Source: Hymenobacter jeollabukensis | GTDB taxonomy: Bacteria; Bacteroidota; Bacteroidia; Cytophagales; Hymenobacteraceae | Length of the DNA: 64,000 nt | Direction of reading: 5' to 3' | Assembly (NCBI RefSeq): GCF_005771675.1 | Contig: NZ_VAJM01000001.1 | Span: 620,001 to 684,000 of the forward strand | Part shown: positions 41,978 through 49,704 of the stretch, one piece after another | Numbering within the stretch: position 1 is the first letter of the stretch | Layout: each line of letters begins with the position of its first letter | Notes under the pieces: generated by a model | Seen by the model: only the letters and a program-made list of their open reading frames with translations | The model's database searches: none | Told to the model about the DNA's origin: nothing | Position numbers and translations under genes: made by a program

Positions 41978-42576
41978 AACTCTTCACCGCTACGCTGCTC
42001 CTGGCCCTCACCGTGCACCTCGGCGTCCGCGCCCAGGATTTGCAGGCGGCTTTTGCCAGCAGCTACGCCGCCGAGGCCAAGGGCGAGTACGCCGACGCCA
42101 TTGCGGCCCTGAAAAAGGGCTACGCCGGCACCTACGAGCAGAACCTACGCCTGGGCTGGCTGTATTTCCTGGCCAAGAACTACCCGGTTTCGGAGGCCTA
42201 CTACCAGAAAGCCGTGGAGCAGCGCCCCTACGCCATCGAGCCGAAACTGGGGCTGGTGAAGCCGCTCAACGCCCTGAACAAGGTGGAGCGCATGCAGGAG
42301 CTGTACCAGGCCATCCTGAAAATCGACCCGCAGAATACCCAGGCCAACTACTGGCTGGGCGTCATCTTCCTCAACCGCAAAAGCTACGAGTCGGCCGCCC
42401 GCTACTTCGAGAAGGTCGTCAACCTCTACCCCTTCGACTACGACGCCAACCTCTCGCTGGCCTGGGCCTACCTGAACCTGGGCAAGAAAACCGAGGCCCG
42501 CGTGCTCTACGGCAAGGCCCTGCTCATCCGCCCCGGCGACGCCACCGCCACCGCCGGCCTGAAACGGGCGCAGTAG
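41965..42576 (+). CDS. Periplasmic TPR protein
   Basis: A 203-aa protein with a signal peptide (about 1-23, ending GVRAQ) and at least four TPR-like helix pairs (AAFASSYAAEAKGEYADAIAAL, LRLGWLYFLAKNYPVSEAYY, YWLGVIFLNRKSYESAARYF and LSLAWAYLNLGKKTEARVLY). TPRs form a right-handed superhelix for protein binding, so it may be the scaffold that links the membrane and outer-membrane proteins of this unit. It starts 13 bp before the preceding stop and is the last gene of the cluster. Confidence 0.83.
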   Translation: MDLVKLFTATLLLALTVHLGVRAQDLQAAFASSYAAEAKGEYADAIAALKKGYAGTYEQNLRLGWLYFLAKNYPVSEAYYQKAVEQRPYAIEPKLGLVKPLNALNKVERMQELYQAILKIDPQNTQANYWLGVIFLNRKSYESAARYFEKVVNLYPFDYDANLSLAWAYLNLGKKTEARVLYGKALLIRPGDATATAGLKRAQ

Positions 42577-42721
42577 GTGGTGAAATAAGGTTTAGGGCTG
42601 CCTGGATTGTGAGTTGCAGGTTACGGCCCCGCGCAACAGGGCCGCCCGACCGCGCGTTGTCTTTTCCCGCCCGGCGCGCTACCCCCGCCGCCGGTCACTG
42701 TATTTTTCCCTTAGCCTTGCT

Positions 42722-43765
42722 ATGCTGAAGCGCCGCTGTTTGGACTGGTTCCTGTCGGGCGGCCTGCTGGTAGTTAGTCCCGGCGTGTTTGCCCAGGCAC
42801 CCGAGCTGCTCGTGCGGGTCAACGACCTCTTCAACCGCCGCCTGGAAACCACCTTCCGTTACCAGGAAGCTCTGCTGCCCCCGGGCGTAACGGCCCGTCA
42901 ACAATCCTTATTGGTGGATAAACGCCCGTACCTGCTGGAGTCGGCGGGGGTACGGACCTCGGCCGAACCCGACTCCAGCCGGTACCAGCGCTGGACGCGG
43001 GAAAGCTATTTGCTGCGCGGCGAAACCGGCCACGCGGCGGCCGTGGCCTACGCCCGCTACCAGCTCAGCCGCTACTCGCATCCAAACGACAGTCTGCCGT
43101 CGAGCTGGGGCCTCTACCACCGGTACACCAGCGACTTCGGCGGCCTCGACGCGGGCGACGTGCGGTTACAAGGCAACCTCAACCCGCTGGCCCTGCTGAG
43201 CCTGCAACCGGCCGCCTACCGGCCGGACCAGACCCTGGTCGTATACAACGCCCAGCAGGGCCTGCAGGGCGACACGCTGGCCTGCTACCAGCTGCGCGCC
43301 ACGAGCGACGACCCGGCCTGGGCCGGCAACCAAACCTACCTACTAACGCTGCTGGAGCGCCGCAACCCCGGCAACCGGCGCTGGCACGACAACAACGAGG
43401 AAACCATTACCTGGACCATTGAGCCGGCCCAACGCCGCGTCACCGCCACGGTGTACGCCCGGCCGCGGCCCGTCTCCACCGATAAAACTGAGCCGTACTC
43501 CCGGGAGCGAGAAAGCGCGTCGTACTCCCGCTTTTTGTACTCGCGCTGGACAAGAACATATTCCAACCGCACGGATTTTACGGAAGTCCACGCTGGCATT
43601 AGCGCACCATCGGGCCACGCCCGGCCCATGCGCACGACGACCTATTACCGGCGCCAGTTCCGGCAGCTCAGCCCCACGCAGTCGGTTGATACTTACTCGG
43701 TGCCGAACCTGGACGACAAAACCACCCAGCTAACCTTCACAGTGGTCGGCACTGCCAAGCTGTAG
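42722..43765 (+). CDS. Secreted protein of unknown function
   Basis: A 347-aa protein. From the ATG at 42722 it has a signal peptide (WFLSGGLLVVSPGVFAQ, about 9-24). The rest is rich in Tyr, Arg and Ser, with mixed strands (LTLLERRNPGNRRWHD, ITWTIEPAQRRVTATVYA, TTYYRRQFRQLS), and ends in LTFTVVGTAKL. No known motif is seen. The frame extends upstream to 42614 with a basic stretch that would disturb the signal, so I reject it. It is 145 bp after the TPR gene and seems to be outside that cluster. Confidence 0.68.
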   Translation: MLKRRCLDWFLSGGLLVVSPGVFAQAPELLVRVNDLFNRRLETTFRYQEALLPPGVTARQQSLLVDKRPYLLESAGVRTSAEPDSSRYQRWTRESYLLRGETGHAAAVAYARYQLSRYSHPNDSLPSSWGLYHRYTSDFGGLDAGDVRLQGNLNPLALLSLQPAAYRPDQTLVVYNAQQGLQGDTLACYQLRATSDDPAWAGNQTYLLTLLERRNPGNRRWHDNNEETITWTIEPAQRRVTATVYARPRPVSTDKTEPYSRERESASYSRFLYSRWTRTYSNRTDFTEVHAGISAPSGHARPMRTTTYYRRQFRQLSPTQSVDTYSVPNLDDKTTQLTFTVVGTAKL

Positions 43766-43848
43766 CTGCCACCGCCCCGCGGTGCTTCTGACCGGGGTCG
43801 GCACCGCTGCCACTCCACGGCCGCCCTGTGGCAAGCCCGCCCCACACT

Positions 43849-44012
43849 CTTGTCCTTACCCAAAACTCAAAAGCCCTTCCGGCCACCTGGCCGGAAGGGC
43901 TTTTTCGCTTGGTTGCCTACTTGTTTTAGCTCGTTTTCGTCCGTTTCAGCGGACAAAAAAAGGCCTTTGCAGCACCTGTTAAAGGGCGAAAAAAGTTTTG
44001 GGTAAGGACAAG
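43849..44012. repeat. Nested inverted-repeat element with terminator core
   Basis: CTTGTCCTTACCCAAAAC (43849-43866) and GTTTTGGGTAAGGACAAG (43995-44012) are exact reverse complements. Inside lies a perfect 17-bp terminator hairpin (43869-43885 with 43888-43904) followed by a T tract. The layout parallels the element at 2901-3099. The rest of the spacer 43766-44263 shows no gene. Confidence 0.85.
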
Positions 44013-44263
44013 CCCACACCGGGGGCTTTTCGGGCGAATTTGGCGCGAAACCCAAGGGCACTTCCGCCCCAGGCAACCACAGCCGGCCTCAACTCCGAGC
44101 TAGCTAGCACCGACCCGGGCCCGTTCGTCGGCATTCGGGGGCGAGTCGTCTATTGCGTTTAGCCGCTTGCGCGCCTTACACTTGTTTTGGAGCCATAACC
44201 GCCACCCTTTTGGCAGGGCTGAGTTTTTCCCGTCCCGCGGCCCCGCCGCCCGTGCTGCCTGCT

Positions 44264-45457
44264 ATGACGCTGAGGTTTACCCCGTTTTCCGTTCGTCGCC
44301 TGGCGGGCCTGCTCGCCGCCGGCCTCTTCAGCGCCGTAGTGGCCTGCCAGCCCGACAGCCCCACGCCCGATGCCGTGCGCCTAGCCGCCGACAACGGCCT
44401 GAGCGCCCTGCCCACGGCCGTCACGGCCCCGCCCGACAACCCCTCGTCGGCGGCCAAGGTGGAGCTGGGGCGGCTCTTGTTCTGGGACCCCGTCCTCTCC
44501 GGTCCGCGCGACGTGAGCTGCGCCAGCTGCCACCACCCGGCCTCGGGCTACACCGACGCGCTGGACCTCTCCATTGGCCCGAACGGCCAGGGCCAGGGCA
44601 GCAGCCGGCATTTTCGCCAGCCCAACGACCTGCCCTTCGCCCAGCGCAACGCCCCCACCGTGCTCAACGTGGCCTTCAATGGCATCGACGCGGCCGGCCA
44701 CTGCGACCCGGGGACGGCGGCCATGTTCTGGGACAGCCGCGCCCACTCGCTGGAAGCCCAGACGCTGCTGCCCCTTGCCACCCTGGCCGAAATGCGCGGG
44801 CGCCAGTTCCCGGAAGCCGCGGCCGTCGATTCGGTGGTGGCCCGGCTGCGCCGCATTCAGGAGTACCAGCAGCGTTTCGGGGCGGTGTTCGGGGGCGCCG
44901 AGCCCGTGACGGCCGCCAACCTCGGCCGTGCCCTGGCCTGCTTCGAGCGCAGCCTGACGGCCACCGACGCGCCCTATGACCGCTACCTGCGCGGCGACCA
45001 CGCCGCCCTCACCGACGAGCAGGTGCAGGGGCTGACGGCCTTCGTGCAGAGCGGCTGCCCGAAATGCCACGCGGGTCCCATGTTCTCCGACTACCAGACC
45101 CACGTGCTCGGCGTGGCCGACAACGCCAAACTCGCCGCCTCCGACGCCGGCCAGAACGGCACCTACGCCTTCCGCACGCCCAGCCTGCGCCAGGTGGCCG
45201 CCACCGCGCCCTACATGCACAACGGCACGATGAGCACCCTGGCCGAGGTGGTGCGCTTCTACGACGCTGGCCCGCGCGGCGGCCGCGCCTCTCTGAACCC
45301 GAACGTGCCCGCCAGCCGCCTCGACGCGCTGCTGCCCACCCGCGTCACCAACCAGCCGGCCATCGTGGCTTTTCTCGGCGCCCTCAGCGCCAGCAGCTTC
45401 GACCGCAGCGTGCCCGCGCGCGTGCCCAGCGGCCTGCCCGTGGGGGGCAACCTCTGA
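44264..45457 (+). CDS. Di-haem cytochrome c peroxidase (CCP/MauG family) lipoprotein
   Basis: A 397-aa enzyme. The lipobox FSAVVAC places a lipid Cys at 28. Two c-type haem motifs are present: CASCHH (Cys86-Cys89-His90) and CPKCHA (about 265-269). Family blocks include [40 protein letters not shown], and [29 protein letters not shown] with the C-terminal haem Met region. It would reduce hydrogen peroxide with electrons from a periplasmic donor, or act as a MauG-like oxidase. The start at 44264 gives the lipoprotein signal; upstream starts do not. A 55-aa lipoprotein gene follows 81 bp later. Confidence 0.9.
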   Translation: MTLRFTPFSVRRLAGLLAAGLFSAVVACQPDSPTPDAVRLAADNGLSALPTAVTAPPDNPSSAAKVELGRLLFWDPVLSGPRDVSCASCHHPASGYTDALDLSIGPNGQGQGSSRHFRQPNDLPFAQRNAPTVLNVAFNGIDAAGHCDPGTAAMFWDSRAHSLEAQTLLPLATLAEMRGRQFPEAAAVDSVVARLRRIQEYQQRFGAVFGGAEPVTAANLGRALACFERSLTATDAPYDRYLRGDHAALTDEQVQGLTAFVQSGCPKCHAGPMFSDYQTHVLGVADNAKLAASDAGQNGTYAFRTPSLRQVAATAPYMHNGTMSTLAEVVRFYDAGPRGGRASLNPNVPASRLDALLPTRVTNQPAIVAFLGALSASSFDRSVPARVPSGLPVGGNL

Positions 45458-45538
45458 TTTCGACCCGCTGCCGGCTGGGCTGGCCGGCGCGGGCGCTGCC
45501 TCATCAGCCCGCGTTTCACCTTTTTTCTGTTTTGCTCT

Positions 45539-45706
45539 ATGCGTAACCTCTCGCTTCGTTTTTCCGGCCTGCTGCTGGCCGGCCTTGCGCTGGCCGTCAG
45601 CAGCTGCGAAACGCCCGATGTCAGCCCGAAAGGCGGCAAGGGCGGCTGCGGCGGCACCAAGACTGGCACGACCACCACGACTACCGGCACGGGCGGCGCC
45701 AGCTAA
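45539..45706 (+). CDS. Small Gly/Thr-rich lipoprotein
   Basis: A 55-aa open frame with a clear lipoprotein signal: MRNLSLRFSGLLLAG then LALAVSSC, lipid Cys near residue 22. The mature part is only ~33 residues, ending in a run of Gly and Thr (GGKGGCGG, TTTTTTGTG) with a second Cys. It lies 81 bp after the peroxidase gene and right before a good terminator, so cotranscription is likely. Gly-rich tiny lipoproteins are seen after haem-peroxidase genes in some Bacteroidota, but I cannot name a family. It might be a haem or redox accessory. Confidence 0.6.
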   Translation: MRNLSLRFSGLLLAGLALAVSSCETPDVSPKGGKGGCGGTKTGTTTTTTGTGGAS

Positions 45707-45714
45707 GCTCCCGG

Positions 45715-45747
45715 GCAGCGGCCGATCGGGCTATCGGCCGCTGCTTT
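45715..45747 (+). terminator. Terminator after the small lipoprotein gene
   Basis: GCAGCGGCCGAT (45715-45726) pairs exactly with ATCGGCCGCTGC (45733-45744), followed by TTT. Confidence 0.65.
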
Positions 45748-45865
45748 CCGGGTTTGGTCGGTCAGGCGCCTTAGCAGCGACGCCCAGCCTGCCGCTATTC
45801 TGCCTGCCTTACCTCCGCCTAGTCTGCTCTCAGCTCCGGCAAATTTCCTTTTCGTTGACGTTGTG

Positions 45866-47788
45866 ATGGCGCCCTTTTTCTCCTACACTCTTCGCCGCTT
45901 GCTGCTGTTGTGCGGCTGCCTGGGGCTGCTGCTGCCGGCTCGCGCCACGCACATTGTGGGCGGCGAAATGGAGCTGACGCACAAGAGCGGCAGCACCTAC
46001 ACGCTCACGCTGAACCTGTACTTCGACGCCGTCAACGGCAACGCCGGCGCCCTCGACCAGCAGATGCTGGCCGGCATTTTCGACAAGGCCACCAACCGGC
46101 GCCTGCAGCAAGTCACACTGCCGCTGGTCAGCAATACCTTCGTCAGCTACACCAACCCGGCCTGCGCGGCCGGCTCCTTGAGCACGCGCAAGCTGGTGTA
46201 CAGCCTCGACGTGACGCTCGACGCGGCCACCTACACCAGTACGGCCGGCTACTACGCGGCCGTGGAGCGCTGCTGCCGCAACCTGGCCATCGGCAACATC
46301 GTCAGCCCCGGCGCGGCGGCCCAGACGTTCTACCTGGAGTTTCCGGCGGTGGTGCGCGACGGCCGGCCGTTTATCGATTCCACCCCGCGCATCTTCCCGC
46401 CCCTGGGCGACTACGCCTGCCTGGGCGAGCTGTTTTACTACGACTTCGGCGGGCAGGACGCCGACGGCGACTCGCTGGTCTACGACCTGGTGACGCCGCT
46501 CAACGGCCACACCACCGCCAGCGCCCCCACGCTGACTACTACCCAAGCCGCCCCGTTCAGCCCCATCACCTGGAGCACCGGCCTGAGCGCCCAGAACCAG
46601 ATTCCGGGCTCCCCGACGCTCGGCATTGATGCCCACACGGGCCGGCTGACGGTGCGGCCCAGCCGCCTGGGGCTCTTCGTATTCGGGGTGCGCTGCGCGG
46701 AGTACCACCGGGGCATTAAAATCGGGGAAACGCGCCGCGACTTTCAACTCATGGTGCTGGCCTGCCCGCAGAATGCGGCCCCCAGCGTGGCGCTGCAGCA
46801 GCCAGGCCGCCCCCGGGCCTACCAGCCCGGCCGTGACACCCTGCGCCTGCTGCCCGGCACCGACCACTGCGTGCAGCTCGTCTTCACCGACCCTGACCCC
46901 AGTACTCAGCTCACCCTGACGGCGCTGCCCGTCAACTACATCCCGGCCAGCGGCGCGCCCGGCCCGGTTTTCACCACCGCCACCAGCGGCACGGTGCGCG
47001 CGGCCGGCGCCCCCGATACGCTGCGCGCCACCCTCTGCTTTCCCGATTGCATGGATTCGCAGGGCCGCGTGTATCTGCTCGACCTCATCGTGGCCGACAA
47101 CGGCTGCTCCTTGCCCAAGCGCGACACCGTGCGCCTGGCCTTCACCGCCCGCCCGGCCGTCAACCGCGCCCCGCTGCTGACGACCACCTTCCCGCCCGCC
47201 CCGCAGGACGCCGCCGATCCGCCCGTGCTCGTGCAGCTCACGCCCGGCCAGACCTACGCGGCCACCCTGCTCGGCACCGACACGGATAACAACGGCCTCA
47301 CGCTCACCGCCACCGGCCAGGGCTTCGACTTGCCCGCCATGGGCATGCAGTTCAGCGCCCAAAACGGCACCGGCCGCGCCGACGGTACCTTCCAGTGGCA
47401 GGCCACCTGCGACGCGGCCGGCAAGCCGGAGCTGACGGTGGTGTTCCAGCTGCAGGAAGCGGCCACCTGTACGCCCCTGCCCCAGCAGCGCACCGTGCGC
47501 TTCCGCCTCGTGCCCGCTACTGATTCCGTGGCCTTTCTGCCGCCCAACGTCATCACGCCCAACGGCGACGGCCTGAATGACTCGTTCACCCTGCCCAATC
47601 TGCCGCCCGATTTCTGCGACCAGCGCTTCGCCGGGGTGCGCATCTTCTCGCGCTGGGGCAACGAGGTGTACCACTCGGCGACACGCTCGTTCAACTGGCC
47701 CGGCGCGGGCGTGGCCGGCACCTACTATTACCTCGTCACCTACACCAACGGCCGCCGCTTCAAGGGCTGGCTGGAAGTGCTGAAGTAG
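45866..47788 (+). CDS. T9SS type B-sorted secreted protein
   Basis: A 640-aa exported protein. The signal peptide (about 1-25) ends near ARATHI, and HIVGGEMELTHKSGSTYTLTLNLYFD opens a beta-rich repeat region common in Bacteroidota surface proteins. The C-terminal ~85 residues (LPPNVITPNGDGLNDSFTLP ... FAGVRIFSRWGNEVYHS ... GTYYYLVTYTNGRRFKGWLEVLK) are the gliding-motility-type (type B) T9SS sorting domain. It should be released or attached by the T9SS apart from the type A cargo. The ATG at 45866 is preferred over the GTG one codon earlier. No enzyme motif is seen. Confidence 0.9.
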   Translation: MAPFFSYTLRRLLLLCGCLGLLLPARATHIVGGEMELTHKSGSTYTLTLNLYFDAVNGNAGALDQQMLAGIFDKATNRRLQQVTLPLVSNTFVSYTNPACAAGSLSTRKLVYSLDVTLDAATYTSTAGYYAAVERCCRNLAIGNIVSPGAAAQTFYLEFPAVVRDGRPFIDSTPRIFPPLGDYACLGELFYYDFGGQDADGDSLVYDLVTPLNGHTTASAPTLTTTQAAPFSPITWSTGLSAQNQIPGSPTLGIDAHTGRLTVRPSRLGLFVFGVRCAEYHRGIKIGETRRDFQLMVLACPQNAAPSVALQQPGRPRAYQPGRDTLRLLPGTDHCVQLVFTDPDPSTQLTLTALPVNYIPASGAPGPVFTTATSGTVRAAGAPDTLRATLCFPDCMDSQGRVYLLDLIVADNGCSLPKRDTVRLAFTARPAVNRAPLLTTTFPPAPQDAADPPVLVQLTPGQTYAATLLGTDTDNNGLTLTATGQGFDLPAMGMQFSAQNGTGRADGTFQWQATCDAAGKPELTVVFQLQEAATCTPLPQQRTVRFRLVPATDSVAFLPPNVITPNGDGLNDSFTLPNLPPDFCDQRFAGVRIFSRWGNEVYHSATRSFNWPGAGVAGTYYYLVTYTNGRRFKGWLEVLK

Positions 47789-47843
47789 CCGAAACCGCCC
47801 GTCGCAGGAGCTAGGACTCCCATGAGTGCTACAAGTAGGTACC

Positions 47844-48049
47844 ACAGCCGCAGCGCGGCGCCATATCGGTAGCAAAACTGCCCGCCAGAACGTGGAGCTG
47901 CAAGCGGCATGGTAAAGGAGCCGCTTGGCCGTCACCTGCCGCTCAAACGTCAGCAACCGAAGGTCACCGGAACCAACGGATGCCGCTGCGCTGCAGCTCC
48001 AAGCCGTACCCGCCCCGGATTTCTACCAACATGCCGCCGCGCTGCGGCT
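47844..48049. repeat. ~200-bp nested inverted-repeat element, copy 2
   Basis: The outer arms 47844-47872 and 48023-48049 and the inner arms (GAGCTGCAAGCGGCAT at 47895-47910, ATGCCGCTGCGCTGCAGCTC at 47980-47999) follow the same order as copy 1 at 30952-31148, with about 80% similarity by eye at the ends. Confidence 0.8.
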
Positions 48050-48091
48050 CTGGCAACGCCCAGCGCTACGCACTGGACTATAATTCTTTAC

Positions 48092-48135
48092 GCACCAACG
48101 CCGCTTCCGGACTGTTCCAGAAGCGGCGTTGGTGC
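48092..48135. terminator. 16-bp perfect hairpin between convergent genes
   Basis: GCACCAACGCCGCTTC (48092-48107) and GAAGCGGCGTTGGTGC (48120-48135) are exact complements. It lacks a strong T run but lies 19 bp from the preA stop and between the convergent T9SS cargo and preA genes. Confidence 0.55.
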
Positions 48136-48153
48136 TTGTAGCCATCGGTCGAA

Positions 48154-49560
48154 TCAGCTGACCACGTCGGAAGCCGTTTTCGCCACGGCATCCTCGGGGC
48201 TGCCCAGGGCGCGGGCTTTGCCGGGCAGGGTCTTGTGCCGCTCCTTGCCCAGGGCGGCCGATGGCTCGGGCACCCAGTGGTGCAGCCCGCCGGCCCGCTC
48301 GTCGTTGAAGGTCACCGGAATATCGTTGGCTTCGGTGCGCTCTTTCCAGGTCAGGTGCTGGGTGCCGTCGTCGCGGCGCTCCATGGTGATGCACTCCTCC
48401 ACCGGGCACACCAACGAGCAGAGGTTGCAGCCCACGCAGTTTTCCTCGATGATGGCGGGCGTGCGGGTGCCTTCCTGCAGGCGGATAGCCTGGTGGGCGC
48501 CGTCTTCGCAGGCCGTGTAGCACAGCTGGCAGCCGATGCACTTGTCCTCGTTGATGCTGGCCGTGACCTTGTACTTCAGGTTCAGATCCTCCCAGTGCCG
48601 CACGTTCGGCAGGGCCTTGCCCACGAAGTCGTAGATGGTGTTGAAGCCCTTCTCGGTCATGTACTGCTCCAGCCCGGCCGTCATTTCGCGGATGATGCCG
48701 AAGCCAAAGTGCATGGCCGCCGTGCACACCTGCACCGAGCTGGCGCCGAGCAGAATGTGCTCCGCCGCGTCGCGCCAGTTCTCGATGCCGCCAATGCCCG
48801 AAATGGGCAGGCGCACGTCGGGGTCCTGGGCGCAGTTTTTCACCATGTTCAGGGCAATGGGCTTCACCGCCGGCCCGCAGTAGCCCCCGTTCGAGCCCTG
48901 CCCGTCGACGATGGGGTACGGCGCAAACCGGTCCAGATCTACGCCCACGATGCTCTGGATGGTGTTGATGAGCGAAATGGCGTCGGCCCCGCCGGCGCGG
49001 GCGGCCCGGGCCGGCTCGGTGATGTCCGAAATGTTGGGCGTGAGCTTGACGATAACCGGAATCCGGGCCACTTCCATCACCCACTCTACGATGGTGCGCA
49101 GCACCTCCGGCTCCTGGCCCACGGCCGAGCCCATGCCCCGCTCGCACATACCGTGCGGGCAGCCAAAGTTCAGCTCGATGCCGTCGGAGCCGGCGTTCTG
49201 CACGTCGCGCACGATGTCGTGCCACTCCTGCCGGCTCTGTACCATCAGGGAGGCAATGACGGCGTGGTTGGGGAAGCGCTTTTTCACCTCCTCGATTTCG
49301 CGCAGGTTGTCGGCCAGCGGGCGGTCCGAAATCAGCTCGATGTTGTTGAAGCCGATGAGGCGTTTGTCGCGGTAGTTCACCCCGCCGTAGCGGCTCGACA
49401 CGTTGACCACGGGCACGCCCAGGGTCTTCCACACGGCCCCGCCCCAGCCCGCGTCGAAGGCTTTCATCACCTGGTAGCCGGAGTTGGTGGGCGGCGCCGA
49501 AGCCAGCCAGAACGGGTTCGGCGACTTGATACCGGCAAAATTTATGGAAAGGTCAGGCAT
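48154..49560 (-). CDS. preA: NAD-dependent dihydropyrimidine dehydrogenase, subunit PreA
   Basis: A 468-aa FMN/iron-sulfur subunit that reduces uracil and thymine to dihydro forms with PreT. The N-terminal TIM barrel starts SINFAGIKSPNPFWLASAPPT and includes LNFGCPHGMCERGMG (active-site loop Cys), VKLTPNISDI and GIGGIENWRDA. At about 335-400 two 4Fe-4S motifs appear: CIGCQLCYTACEDGAHQ and CVGCNLCSLVCPVEECI. E. coli PreA is 411 aa; the extra ~55 residues are a C-terminal extension (HHWVPEPSAALGKERH and on). It is the last gene of the pyrimidine unit, separated from preT by a 50-bp perfect inverted repeat. Confidence 0.95.
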   Translation of the reverse strand: MPDLSINFAGIKSPNPFWLASAPPTNSGYQVMKAFDAGWGGAVWKTLGVPVVNVSSRYGGVNYRDKRLIGFNNIELISDRPLADNLREIEEVKKRFPNHAVIASLMVQSRQEWHDIVRDVQNAGSDGIELNFGCPHGMCERGMGSAVGQEPEVLRTIVEWVMEVARIPVIVKLTPNISDITEPARAARAGGADAISLINTIQSIVGVDLDRFAPYPIVDGQGSNGGYCGPAVKPIALNMVKNCAQDPDVRLPISGIGGIENWRDAAEHILLGASSVQVCTAAMHFGFGIIREMTAGLEQYMTEKGFNTIYDFVGKALPNVRHWEDLNLKYKVTASINEDKCIGCQLCYTACEDGAHQAIRLQEGTRTPAIIEENCVGCNLCSLVCPVEECITMERRDDGTQHLTWKERTEANDIPVTFNDERAGGLHHWVPEPSAALGKERHKTLPGKARALGSPEDAVAKTASDVVS

Positions 49561-49581
49561 TGGTTGTCAGTTGAAAATGAA

Positions 49582-49694
49582 CGTCATGCTCTATCTGTCG
49601 TCCGCCTGTCGAAGCATCTCTACCGCTTCGTCAGATAGAACTCAACGAAGCGGTAGAGATGCTTCGACAGGCGGACGACAGATAGAGCATGACG
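49582..49694. repeat. 50-bp perfect inverted repeat between preT and preA
   Basis: Arms 49582-49631 and 49645-49694 are exact reverse complements (50 of 50) around a 13-nt loop. It starts CGTCATGCTCTATCTGTCG and includes the GTCGAAGCATCTCTACCGC block common in Hymenobacter-like intergenic repeats. Confidence 0.95.
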
Positions 49695-49704
49695 GCCAGG
49701 GAGG

